17,988 bases of DNA, from positions 1 through 17,988 of the forward strand of contig JBKPSR010000090.1 in NCBI GenBank assembly GCA_046735115.1, in the 5' to 3' direction. The translations under genes were made by a program, and so were the position numbers. Below the pieces are notes generated by a model, which saw only the letters and a list, made by a program, of their open reading frames with translations, was not told where the DNA came from and searched no databases. Below are positions 1 through 7,374 of this stretch, one piece after another (position 1 is the stretch's first letter; each line of letters begins with the position of its first letter). The DNA comes from JACVRW01 sp046735115. Its GTDB lineage: Bacteria > Actinomycetota > Thermoleophilia > Solirubrobacterales > Thermoleophilaceae.

Positions 1-391
1 TTTTTCCGGCCGGGTTCACGAAGTACGGTGTTTCGGGGGTGGTTTCGCAGGCGACAAGCGCGGCGGCTTCGCGTTCGGCGGTGTTGACGAGTTCGGCCAG
101 CCAGCCGTGTTCGAGGTATTCGACGTCGCAGTCGGAGAAGACCGCATATCGGTACGGGCATGACGTCGCCCAGTGGTCCAGCCAGTCGGGGTGGGAGCGG
201 CCGTCGGCCCGCTCGACCCGGTCGACAAGCCCTTCTTGTCGGAGTTGCTCAAGCCGTTCGAGCGACCCGTCGCTAGAGCCGGCGTCTCCCACAACCAGTT
301 CGAACGGCCGCCCAGCGTAGCGGCGGGCCGTACGCACGCACAGTTCGGTCGCGTGGCGGGTGTTGAAGCTCGTTACGTGGACGCGGACCAA
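1..391 (-). CDS. Family 2 glycosyltransferase, N-terminal part (runs off the window)
   Basis: The reading frame is open from a TTG at 391 to the window edge (about 130 codons) and has no internal ATG. An in-frame TAA lies four codons upstream, and AAGGTGAG sits three bases before the TTG, which decides the start. The protein opens with a beta strand (LVRVHVTSFN). It then has GDAGSSDGS at residues 35-43, the nucleotide-sugar loop of GT-A fold enzymes, and SDCDVEYL at residues 86-93, holding the metal-binding DxD (87-89). Family knowledge: such enzymes transfer a sugar from a nucleotide sugar to polysaccharide, lipid or protein acceptors at the cytoplasmic face. The acceptor cannot be told, and the C-terminal half is outside the window. 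Confidence 0.8.
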   Translation of the reverse strand, partial: MVRVHVTSFNTRHATELCVRTARRYAGRPFELVVGDAGSSDGSLERLEQLRQEGLVDRVERADGRSHPDWLDHWATSCPYRYAVFSDCDVEYLEHGWLAELVNTAEREAAALVACETTPETPYFVNPAGK

Positions 392-725
392 GGGCTCACC
401 TTACAACCACACTGGCTTTTCACCCGATAGGTAGATGAATGGCTAGCACCGTCCCGACGAACGCTCCAGTCGCTCGCGACGAACAAGACCGACGTCACTG
501 GTGCGCCGGCGGAAGCTTGAGGGGCCGATCGCGGACCTCGACCGTGCGTTCCGCGAGGGGGGAGCGTCTCACACGTCGGGCTAAGCTGGCTGTTGGTCGT
601 GTCCTGAATCCATCCGACCAACACGTTGCCTTCGGCCCGCCCCGGCGGGCCGTTGTGCGGCGAGCCGTTGTGCGTCTGGGGCGATTACGTCATCCGGTGG
701 CGATACGTGGCGATCAGAGTGCAGG
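392..725. other. Gene-poor spacer
   Basis: I see no credible gene here. The open frames on both strands are rich in Arg, Ser and Pro and match no family I know. The 5' part must hold the promoter of the minus-strand glycosyltransferase. The rest may be eroded DNA of the element to which the recombinase remnant at 905-1199 belonged. Confidence 0.4.
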
Positions 726-904
726 GTGTACTTCAGATCAAGGGACGCCACCGTGGGGCCATCAGCTAAGGGCTTCGGCTTCGTCTTCTCGCCATCCGAC
801 GACGAGGTCGTCGAGCCGATGGTTTGGCGTCCCGCCAACGACGGTGACGACGAGATTGTCGTCCACGACGGTGCAGGTCGGCGCTGGCGGACCCCGCCGC
901 TCCA

Positions 905-1199
905 GAGGTTGAGGCAGCGGCGCTCGACTTGTGGTACTCGGAACGCGCTCGCGCTTCACGCGGGTGGCCTGTCCGCCGTCGGGGCTCCAGGCGCAGCCTC
1001 CGCCATGCCTACTGCGACCACCGCCGGCCTCCAGGTCGCTCAGCAGGCGATGGGCCACGCCAACCTCGCCACGACTGAGCTCTACCTGAGCAAGCCGACG
1101 CTCGACGAGATCGCCACGCGATGCGGAACGTTCGCCTCGCGCCGCGGCCGGGCGAACGCACGTTCCAGGTTCCGGCGATTCGGGCCGCAAACCCAGTAG
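905..1199 (+). pseudogene. Tyrosine recombinase (phage-type integrase), C-terminal remnant
   Basis: From 1014 to 1162 the frame reads ATTAGLQVAQQAMGHANLA followed by TTELYLSKPTLDEIAT. This is the end of the catalytic domain of a XerC/XerD-like integrase: the GH motif is present, and the Y of ELYL is the nucleophile position. The preceding box, SLRHAY (995-1012), with the catalytic Arg and His, lies in a different frame. One extra T at 1013 separates the two, so the gene is broken. Further upstream only weak resemblance remains, perhaps back to about 726 where FVFSP occurs. The stop at 1197-1199 directly abuts the 3' end of tRNA-Cys. That is where integrases of tRNA-targeting elements usually lie. 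I infer a relic of an element integrated at that tRNA. Confidence 0.65.
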
Positions 1200-1270
1200 A
1201 GGCGCCGACCGGAATCGAACCGGTGTCAACGGCTTTGCAGGCCGCTGCGTAACCACTCCGCCACGGCGCC
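1200..1270 (-). tRNA. tRNA-Cys (GCA)
   Basis: The minus strand gives a full cloverleaf. The acceptor strands GGCGCCG/CGGCGCC pair completely, the anticodon loop is CTGCAAA with anticodon GCA, and the T arm is CCGGTTCGATTCCGG. The discriminator base is U, as expected for cysteine. No CCA is encoded. A possible -10 hexamer, TACCCT, lies about 14-19 bases upstream of the 5' end. Confidence 0.95.
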
Positions 1271-1356
1271 GGGGCGGCGTCTAGGGTAGCGGTGCCGTCG
1301 GGCGCGGATTTGTCCGGAGGGGATGTGGTTTCGCGGTCGAAAGCTACCGTCGGCGC

Positions 1357-1767
1357 GTGAGCATGATGGAAACTAAGACCGTCTCGTTCTGGGTACCGGG
1401 TGGCACGCGCGCCGCGGGCCTTGCGCGGCGATCCATTCTCTCCGTCGAGGCGGGTCTCCCTGACTCGGTCCGCCACCGGCTTGCGCTGCTGCTGAGCGAG
1501 CTCGTGACGAACGCGATTCAACACGGCGGCGCCGGCGAGCACGAAACGATCCAGGTTCGGATCGCCTCCTCCTACGAGAAGGTCAGGGTCGAGGTGTTCG
1601 ACCCCGGCCCGAACGCCCCGGGGCCGCGCAACCGGCTCGAGCCGCAGGGCGGCTACGGCCTGCTGCTCGTCGACCGGCTCGCGCATGGCTGGGGCCGCGA
1701 CCGGGTGGAGGGCGGCGGCAGCCTCGCCTGGTTCGAGCTCCAGCTCGACCCGACGGATCACATCTAG
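1357..1767 (+). CDS. RsbW-like anti-sigma factor / histidine-kinase-like ATPase
   Basis: The 136-residue protein has the usual size of the HATPase_c_2 (RsbW/SpoIIAB-like) family. The N box ELVTNAIQHGG is at about residues 48-58, a DPGP-containing ATP-lid segment at about 82-85, and a G2-type GGYGLLLVDRL at about 98-108. Members are soluble serine kinases that bind a sigma factor or phosphorylate an anti-sigma-factor antagonist in stress or developmental partner switching. No sigma factor or STAS antagonist gene is adjacent, so the partner must lie elsewhere. The gene stands alone between tRNA-Cys and tRNA-Gly. The start is GTG 1357 or ATG 1363. Neither has a clear ribosome binding site. Confidence 0.85.
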   Translation: MSMMETKTVSFWVPGGTRAAGLARRSILSVEAGLPDSVRHRLALLLSELVTNAIQHGGAGEHETIQVRIASSYEKVRVEVFDPGPNAPGPRNRLEPQGGYGLLLVDRLAHGWGRDRVEGGGSLAWFELQLDPTDHI

Positions 1768-1807
1768 CGGCCCGCCAGATCGTCCCGGAGGGCGCCCGGA
1801 CCGCGGC

Positions 1808-1813
1808 TATACT
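1808..1813 (+). promoter_or_regulatory. -10 box of the tRNA-Gly gene
   Basis: TATACT lies ten bases before the first base of tRNA-Gly, a normal distance for transcription starting just upstream of the mature tRNA. No convincing -35 hexamer is seen at the expected distance. Confidence 0.5.
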
Positions 1814-1823
1814 CCGCCCCCTT

Positions 1824-1897
1824 GCGGCTGTAGCTCAGTTGGCTAGAGCGTCTGCTTGCCATGCAGAAGGTCGAGGGTTCGAATCCCTTCAGCCGCT
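1824..1897 (+). tRNA. tRNA-Gly (GCC)
   Basis: The tRNA is intact. The acceptor GCGGCTG (1824-1830) pairs with CAGCCGC (1890-1896), and the discriminator is U at 1897. The anticodon stem TCTGC/GCAGA encloses the loop TTGCCAT with anticodon GCC at 1858-1860. The T arm is GAGGGTTCGAATCCCTT. No CCA is encoded. Its 3' part from 1851 onward is repeated exactly at 13936, so this gene is the likely attachment site of the downstream island. Confidence 0.95.
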
Positions 1898-1900
1898 CTC
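1851..1900 (+). repeat. Direct repeat, left copy (putative attL in tRNA-Gly)
   Basis: These 50 bases, from the anticodon stem through the 3' end of tRNA-Gly plus three bases, are identical to 13936-13985. Weaker homology with a few mismatches and one indel continues to about 1945, matching up to about 14029. It covers the terminator hairpin and a GCGCAGTCGGC block. I infer one arm of a tRNA-borne attachment site. Confidence 0.75.
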
Positions 1901-1901
1901 G

Positions 1902-1928
1902 AAAAGGCCTGCATTTGCAGGCCTTTTT
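1902..1928 (+). terminator. Rho-independent terminator of tRNA-Gly
   Basis: AAAAGGCCTGCA and TGCAGGCCTTTT form a perfect 12-bp inverted repeat around a two-base centre (in practice a shorter stem with a small loop), ending in a run of five T. It starts five bases after the tRNA. Confidence 0.85.
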
Positions 1929-2383
1929 CGCGTGCGCAGTCGGCTTGTGCGTCTGCTTCGCGCCGGACCGAAACCGGACCCGCGGCAAAGCCGCCCTGGA
2001 CACGATTTGAAGAAAGCCGCCGTTTGCAGGGAATTCTGGATCGTTCGAACCGTTGACCTCTTGCGAAGGCTGTGCAGAAGGTCATGAGTCCGATCCTTCG
2101 GGCGAGCCCGGTTTCAGTCCGGAATCGGGCGTTTAGCGCGAGCCGGCCCGACAGACCTCCGAGAGGTCCCGAGCAGAAGGTCGACGCTCCGCCAAATTGC
2201 TCCAGACGCCTCCTCGTCGTCCATCGCCGCAGCTGGCGATTCTCCGGCGGAGTGTCGAGTTCACGCGGAAGCACAAGCGCCAACCCGGATACAGGCCGAA
2301 CCGCCGCGCAGGGCCGCGGCCAGCGGCTTGTCGCGGCGGCGGAGGCGAGATGCTATGCAGGGACGCGAACCTGGAGGTGTTAG
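1929..2383. other. Non-coding stretch with tRNA-like scraps
   Basis: No supportable gene is seen. GCAGAAGGTC, a 10-mer of the tRNA-Gly anticodon/variable region, recurs at 2074-2083 and 2173-2182. The first recurrence is followed by ATGAGTCCGATCC, which loosely resembles the T arm of the tRNA. These may be eroded tRNA fragments from older integrations or chance. The last 20 bases hold the ribosome binding site of the next gene. Confidence 0.3.
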
Positions 2384-2890
2384 ATGAGCGCTGGAGCCGA
2401 CCTCGGAGCCGTCTTCGACGAGCATGTGGCGAGCGAGTTCGAGACCAAGGACATCAACGCGACGATGGCCACGATGGTCCCGGAGCCGTACGTCTGGCAC
2501 GTGCCGGTGCTGACCGGGGCAGCGGGAGGGGAGGCTGTGCGGGACTTCTACGTCACGCGCTTTATCGGCCAGACGCCGGACGACGCCGTGCTGCACCCAA
2601 TCGCACGCACGGTGTCCGACAACCGGGTGATCGACGAGTTCGTTCTTGAGTTCACTCACGACGCAGAGGTCCCGTTCATGCTGCCCGGCGTCGCCCCGAC
2701 GGGGCGCAAAGTGCGGGTTCCCACCGTTGTCGTCATGGGCTTCGAGGGCGAGAAGATCGCGTACGAGCACATCTACTGGGACCAAGCGACGGTGCTCGTT
2801 CAGCTGGGCATTCTGGATCCAGCCGGGCTCCCTGTGGCAGGCGGCGAGCAGGCCGATCGGCTGCTGGAAATCGCGGGCTCGCCGAGCTAG
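2384..2890 (+). CDS. SnoaL-like / NTF2-fold protein
   Basis: The protein has 168 residues. GGAGGTG sits five bases before the ATG, a strong start. It has the pattern of the SnoaL-like/NTF2-like superfamily: an N-terminal helix leads to a short block on the fate of the cargo (YVWHVPVLTGAAGG), then RDFYVTRFIG, and later strands ending in IAYEHIYWDQATVLVQLG at about residues 125-142. The H-x-Y-W-D block is typical of the ester-cyclase/SnoaL-like group. Family members include polyketide cyclases, dehydratases and many proteins of unknown role, all soluble, with a small ligand in a cone-shaped cavity. No polyketide genes are nearby, so the substrate is unknown. It is transcribed alone and lies just inside the putative island. 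Confidence 0.8.
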   Translation: MSAGADLGAVFDEHVASEFETKDINATMATMVPEPYVWHVPVLTGAAGGEAVRDFYVTRFIGQTPDDAVLHPIARTVSDNRVIDEFVLEFTHDAEVPFMLPGVAPTGRKVRVPTVVVMGFEGEKIAYEHIYWDQATVLVQLGILDPAGLPVAGGEQADRLLEIAGSPS

Positions 2891-3101
2891 GGAATTAGCG
2901 GCGGCTCGGATCTCCTCGCCGTCCTGCACGAACGGAATAAGTGCAACGGACCGCTCCCTTGCGCGACGTATGAAAGTCAAGGGCGACTTGTCTGAGCAGA
3001 CCTCCTGTGGCAGAGTCGTGGTCGGGCGTCGGTAGACGACGAGCTAAAGAGCGAGGCCTGGGGCTTGGGCCCGCCGCGCTGCTTGTCCCCGATGGGTGAC
3101 T

Positions 3102-4230
3102 TCAAGATGCGCGCCCCGGTGTCGCGCCGGCGCCCATTCTGCTTGCCTGGGTTCGCTGCCAGTCGGCGACAGTGCGCTTGTAGGCAACCTCGGCCTGGAG
3201 GGCGAGCTCGCGCTCCGCCTGGCGGATCGCCGCGTTCGCCGCCCAGGTACCGCGCTCTACCTCCTTGCGCTTCTGCGCACCGGCGCGAATCTCCGCCCGG
3301 CGGATCTTCTTCGCCGTGAGCGATGGCTGCGCGTAGGCGTAGTCCTCGCCTCGGGTCAGCATGCACCAGCAAAGGCAGGCCAGCTTTCTCGCCACCGCGA
3401 CGATCGCCGCCTGGTGTCCTCTGCGGGCGCGGATGCGCTCAAAGAAGGCGCATCGGGCCGAGGGCCAAGATCACCGACCAGCACGCCTCCACGAGCGCGT
3501 AGCGCCCCGCTGAGGAGCCCTGCTTTGAGATCCGCGCCCTCGAGGTCGCCGTTTTTCCCGACTCGCGCACCTTGGGATCGAGGCCCAGATAGCCGACCAG
3601 CTTCTTGCGGTCGGGGAACCTTCCGACGTCGCCGATCGCGGCCATGAACGCGACGCCGTGATGATGTTCATCCCCGGGATCGTCATCAGGCGGCGGATCT
3701 CCGCTGAGGCGAGCGCTTCTTTAGCGATGACGCGCTCTATCGCCGCGATCTCGCGCTCGCAGAAGTCGAGCTGGCGCAGGCAGCCGTCGGCGGTCTCGCG
3801 CTCGTAGGGCGGCAGCTCGACCTCCTCCAGCCACCGCCGGCCCTTGAGGCCGAAGAGATCGCTCACCTTGGGCTTCGGGACGAGCCGACGCACGAGCGCG
3901 GCGTGGATCTCGTTCTTCGCCTTCGTCCTCACTCGACGAGCTGCGCTCGGCGCCCAAGCCGACGACGCATGGCCCGGGTCTCCTCGTCCGGGACCCAGAC
4001 CCCAACAAGTTGGCCCGCGGCGAGCCGCTTCGCCAGCGCGCGGGCGTCGAGGCGGTCGGTCTTCGCCCTCGCGGCGCGGCTCCCGGTGTCGGCGGGAGAG
4101 ACCGCGACGAGCTCGGCGACCTGGGGGCGGATGATCCTCGCCACCTCCCAGGCGTTGCCCGACACCTCGAGGTGACCTGCGATGCGTTCATGGCCGATGT
4201 CGTCCGGCGCACGCGGCTCCGGCTGCGCCA
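3102..4230 (-). pseudogene. IS110-family transposase, multiply frameshifted remnant
   Basis: Read on the minus strand, the protein is recoverable only across four frames. Segment A (about 4230 to 3929) has HLEVSGNAWEVARII and AKTDRLDARALAKRLAAG, the DEDD-type RuvC-like domain with the KTD-x-x-DA motif. Segment B (3932 to about 3660) has RTKAKNEIHAALV and ends in RRLMTIPGMNIITA. Segment C (3645 to 3439) has MAAIGDVGRF and KKLVGYLGLDP, the Transposase_20 region with the conserved glycines. Segment D (about 3430 to 3102) has VARKLACLCWCMLTRGEDY and the basic tail. The joins near 3930, 3655 and 3445 are each explained by single-base changes. The N-terminal start and the first catalytic Asp are not recognisable. 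IS110 elements lack terminal inverted repeats, so the ends of the insertion cannot be placed. Confidence 0.85.
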
Positions 4231-4408
4231 CCGAGTCGAGCTGTACAGCGGCCGCCGGGCCGATGTCTGCGCCTTCGCGACCGGCTGTCGCGGCTCTAGC
4301 CCAGACGCCGTACGGCCTCCCCGAGCAGCGCGCGCTCCTCGACTTCCGACCATCACGCCGACCTACGCCCGCGACAAGACTGCGGCTTGACGCGGGCTGA
4401 CGGGCGGT

Positions 4409-6094
4409 GTGGAATCGGGACGGTTGGGACGGATGCGACAGCGGCTCGCAGATTCGGCTCGAGCGTTTTCGGCGACGGCACGGAACCCGAGCCTCCTGCG
4501 CGCGCAACTGGCGTTCGGGGCGAGCTGGACAGCGGAGTGGGCGTTCATGGTCGCGCTCGGCGTGGTGGCGTTCCGCGACGGAGGCGCAACCGCCGTGGGC
4601 GTGGTGGCGTTCGCGCGCATGGCGCCGTCGTTCCTGCTGGCCCCGCTCGGAACCGCGCTGGCGGACCGGGTGCGCCGCGACCGCGTACTCGTCTGGTCGT
4701 GCCTGCTCCGTGCCGCGGCGACCGCCGCAAGCGCGCTGCTGTTGGCGGCCGACGGATCGAAGGTCGGCGTATACGCGCTCGCGATGCTCGCCACGGCCGC
4801 CTTCACGGTGTTCCGGCCCGCCCACTCGGCGCTGCTGCCCGCGCTGTGCGTCACGCCGCTGGAGCTGACGAGCGCGAACGTCGTGCGCGGCCTCGTCGAT
4901 TCAGCCAGCACGCTGCTCGGCCCGCTGCTGGCCGCCGTCCTCCTGGACGTCGGGAGCCCCGCGGCCGTGTTCGCCGCGACCGCCGTCCTCTCGCTCGGGT
5001 CCGGCGCTCTGCTGGTTGCGCTCTCCTACGAGGCTCCGCCGCGTGGCGCGCCCCAGCCGCTGCGGCGGATCGTGGGTGAGACGGTCGAGGGCTTTCGCGC
5101 CCTTGTTCGCTATCGCGACGCCGGCCTGCTGTTCGGGATCGGCTTCGGGCAGACGCTGACGCGCGGCTTCCTCAACGTGTTCCTCGTGGTGATCGCGCTC
5201 GATCTGCTCGACATCGGCGACTCCGGCGTGGGCGTGCTGACCGCCGCGGTGGGCGCGGGCGCGGTCGCGGGCTCGCTGGGCGCCTCGATGCTGGTGAGCG
5301 GGCGCCGACTGGCGGCCCTCCAGGGCATCGGCGTCGTGCTTTGGGGTCTGCCGCTCACCCTCTGCGGCTTGCTGCCCGATCAGGCGGCTGTGCTCGCGCT
5401 GATGTGCGTGATCGGAGTCGGCAACGCGCTGGTCGACATCGGCGTCTTCACCCTCCCCGCGCGGCTCGTGCCGGAGGAGCTGCTCGCGCGCGTCTTCGGC
5501 GCGTTCGAGAGCCTGGTCGCGCTCACGGTGGCGCTCGGGGCGCTGGTCACTCCACCGGTTATCGACCTGCTCGGAGTCCGCGGCGCGCTGGTGGCGCTGG
5601 GGCTCGTGGCGCCTGCGATCGTCGCCCTCGGCTGGCGGCGTCTGCGGGCGATCGACGCCTCGATGGCGCACCGGGACGCGGAGATCGGCGTGTTGAACGG
5701 GGTCGGCATGCTCCGCGTACTCCCGATGCCGGCCATCGATTCCCTCGCCGCCCACGTCGGACATGCGCAGTTCGTGGCGGGACAGGAGGTCTTCCACCAG
5801 GGCGACCACGGCGATCGCTTCTACGTGATCGGCGACGGCGAGGCCGAGGTGATCGGCGACGGCCGCCTCATCGGCACGATGGGCCCGGGCGACGGCTTCG
5901 GCGAGATTGCGCTGCTCCACGACACGGTCCGGACCACCACCGTGCGCGCGCGGACTCCGCTCATGCTCTACGCGCTCGAGCGCCGCCACTTCGTCCCCGC
6001 GATCAGCGGCTACCAGTCCAGCGGACGCGAGGCGGACACGCTGGTGGACCATCGACTCGGTACGTTTACGCCAGCCGGCGGATCCGCCGCTTGA
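4409..6094 (+). CDS. MFS transporter fused to a C-terminal cyclic-nucleotide-binding domain (copy 1)
   Basis: The protein has 561 residues. Residues 1-420 form a major-facilitator domain with roughly ten to twelve hydrophobic segments and a family-typical loop (PLGTALADRVRRDRV, then FRPAHSALLPALC). They resemble the MFS_3/enterobactin-exporter-like group of efflux carriers. Residues 430-540 are a CNBD. It has FVAGQEVFHQGDHGDRFYVI, and the phosphate-binding cassette FGEIALLHDTVRTTTVRA at about 496-513, which keeps the Glu and Arg that grip cAMP/cGMP in known CNBDs. The start is GTG 4409 or ATG 4433. The paralogue aligns well from the ATG on. It is the first gene of a four-gene operon, and the next start is 33 bases after its stop. 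I infer an exporter gated by a cyclic nucleotide or another ligand. The substrate is unknown. Confidence 0.88.
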   Translation: MESGRLGRMRQRLADSARAFSATARNPSLLRAQLAFGASWTAEWAFMVALGVVAFRDGGATAVGVVAFARMAPSFLLAPLGTALADRVRRDRVLVWSCLLRAAATAASALLLAADGSKVGVYALAMLATAAFTVFRPAHSALLPALCVTPLELTSANVVRGLVDSASTLLGPLLAAVLLDVGSPAAVFAATAVLSLGSGALLVALSYEAPPRGAPQPLRRIVGETVEGFRALVRYRDAGLLFGIGFGQTLTRGFLNVFLVVIALDLLDIGDSGVGVLTAAVGAGAVAGSLGASMLVSGRRLAALQGIGVVLWGLPLTLCGLLPDQAAVLALMCVIGVGNALVDIGVFTLPARLVPEELLARVFGAFESLVALTVALGALVTPPVIDLLGVRGALVALGLVAPAIVALGWRRLRAIDASMAHRDAEIGVLNGVGMLRVLPMPAIDSLAAHVGHAQFVAGQEVFHQGDHGDRFYVIGDGEAEVIGDGRLIGTMGPGDGFGEIALLHDTVRTTTVRARTPLMLYALERRHFVPAISGYQSSGREADTLVDHRLGTFTPAGGSAA

Positions 6095-6126
6095 CCCTGG
6101 CCACCGTCATCAAGGAGGCTTGCTCG

Positions 6127-7374
6127 GTGCGAGCCACCGTCGCAATCCTGGTCGTCGCCGTGAGCGCCAGTATTGCTCTCCTGCCCGCCGGGGGTCGCGG
6201 AGCCACCGGCGCCACCGATGAGCTGACCGTCGGGGCGCTGCTCGATCTGAAGGGCGGCTGGACCTCGCTCGGGCGTGCGAGCCGGGTCACGCTGCGCCTC
6301 GCGGTGGCGGACGCGAACGAGCAGCTGGCGAGGAGCGGCTCCGACATGCGGGTGCGGTTGGGGATCGTCGATGTGCACGGCGCGCCTCGCGCCGCCCGCC
6401 GCGGGCTTCGCCGGCTCGCCGCGGACGGCGTACGTATGGTGATCGGTCCTCAGTCAAGCTCGGAGGTGCGGGCCGTACGCGCCCTGGCGGGCTCGCTCGG
6501 CGTCGTTCTCATAAGCCAGGGCAGCACCGCTCACTCGCTCGCGATCCGGGGTGACAACGTGTTCCGGTTCGTCCCCGACGACCTCCGCGAGGGCGAGGCA
6601 CTGGTCGCTCTCCTCCAGCGGGACGGCGTGGATGCAATCGTTCGCGTGTGGCGCGACGACCCGGGGAACGCCGGCCTCGCCACGTCCGTGCGCAGGCAGT
6701 TCAAGCGGATCGGAGGCTCGGTCGCTCGTGGCATCGTCTACGGCACGAGCGTCAGCGACTTCGGACCCGTGCTCGAACAAGTGCGCGCGGAGATCGCTTC
6801 GCTTCGGTCGCGGGGTGCTTCCCGGGTGGCGGTGTACCTGGCGGGCTTCGGTGAGGTGGTGCGGCTCTTCAGGACGGCGAGTGGCGATTCGCTGCTCGCC
6901 TCGGTTCCGTGGTACGGGAGCGACGGCGTCGCGCTCAACCCCGGCCTCGTGGCCAGCGCTAAGGCTGCCTCGTTCGCGGAGAGCGTCGGCTACCCGAACC
7001 CGACCCTGGGCCTCGATCGCGCTGCGGCGCGCAGGTCGCGAGGTCTGGCACGGCGAATCAAGGCGAGGCTCGGGCACAGGCCGGATGCGTTCGCGCTCAG
7101 CGCCTACGACGCCCTCCGGGTGGCGGTGAGGGCGAGCGCGCGCGTCGGGGTCGACGACCTCGCACGCTTCAAGCGCGCCCTCCGCCCCATAGCCGACGGC
7201 TACGCGGGCGTGAGCGGAAGGCTGGCGGTCAATGCGGCCGGCGACCGTGCATTCGGGAGCTTCGACTTCTGGTCGGTCTGCGTGGACGACGCCTCGGCGT
7301 CCTGGAAGCGCACGTGGAGCTACCTCGCGAGCGCGCCCGGCCGCGGCCAGATCGTCAGGCGTGAGCGCTGCTAG
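6127..7374 (+). CDS. Secreted type-I periplasmic binding protein (LivJ-like)
   Basis: The protein has 415 residues. The start is GTG 6127, with AAGGAGG eight bases upstream; the frame is open far upstream but only as a shadow of the preceding gene. Residues 1-30 are a signal peptide (VRATVAILVVAVSASIALL) without a lipobox Cys, so this looks secreted rather than lipid-anchored. The mature part follows the Peripla_BP_6 pattern: LTVGALLDLKGGWTSLG at the start, VRMVIGPQSSSEVRAV, then VVLISQGSTAHSLA and NVFRFVPDDLREGEAL. Later blocks are ASRVAVYLAGFGEVVRLF, VPWYGSDGVAL and FALSAYDALRVAV. The family binds branched-chain amino acids, amides or similar small ligands for ABC uptake, yet no ABC permease or ATPase gene is present here. 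Its stop overlaps the next gene by 14 bases. Confidence 0.88.
   Translation: MRATVAILVVAVSASIALLPAGGRGATGATDELTVGALLDLKGGWTSLGRASRVTLRLAVADANEQLARSGSDMRVRLGIVDVHGAPRAARRGLRRLAADGVRMVIGPQSSSEVRAVRALAGSLGVVLISQGSTAHSLAIRGDNVFRFVPDDLREGEALVALLQRDGVDAIVRVWRDDPGNAGLATSVRRQFKRIGGSVARGIVYGTSVSDFGPVLEQVRAEIASLRSRGASRVAVYLAGFGEVVRLFRTASGDSLLASVPWYGSDGVALNPGLVASAKAASFAESVGYPNPTLGLDRAAARRSRGLARRIKARLGHRPDAFALSAYDALRVAVRASARVGVDDLARFKRALRPIADGYAGVSGRLAVNAAGDRAFGSFDFWSVCVDDASASWKRTWSYLASAPGRGQIVRRERC

Noticed and set aside
439..912. 157-codon plus-strand open frame in the left spacer
   Set aside because: Composition is dominated by Arg, Ser, Thr and Pro, no motif or ribosome binding site is visible, and it overlaps the integrase relic in another frame.
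3929..4825. 298-codon minus-strand open frame as one gene
   Set aside because: Only its last 100 codons (about 4230-3929) belong to the IS110 transposase. The rest is antisense to the first MFS-CNBD gene.
5341..6126. N-terminal extension of the binding protein back to 5341
   Set aside because: The extension is an out-of-frame shadow of the MFS-CNBD gene, Arg-rich and without family similarity. The strong ribosome binding site and signal peptide place the start at 6127.
7232..7360. Extension of the second MFS-CNBD gene back to 7232
   Set aside because: These codons are the shadow of the binding-protein gene. The two paralogues align only from about residue 20 of the shorter form.
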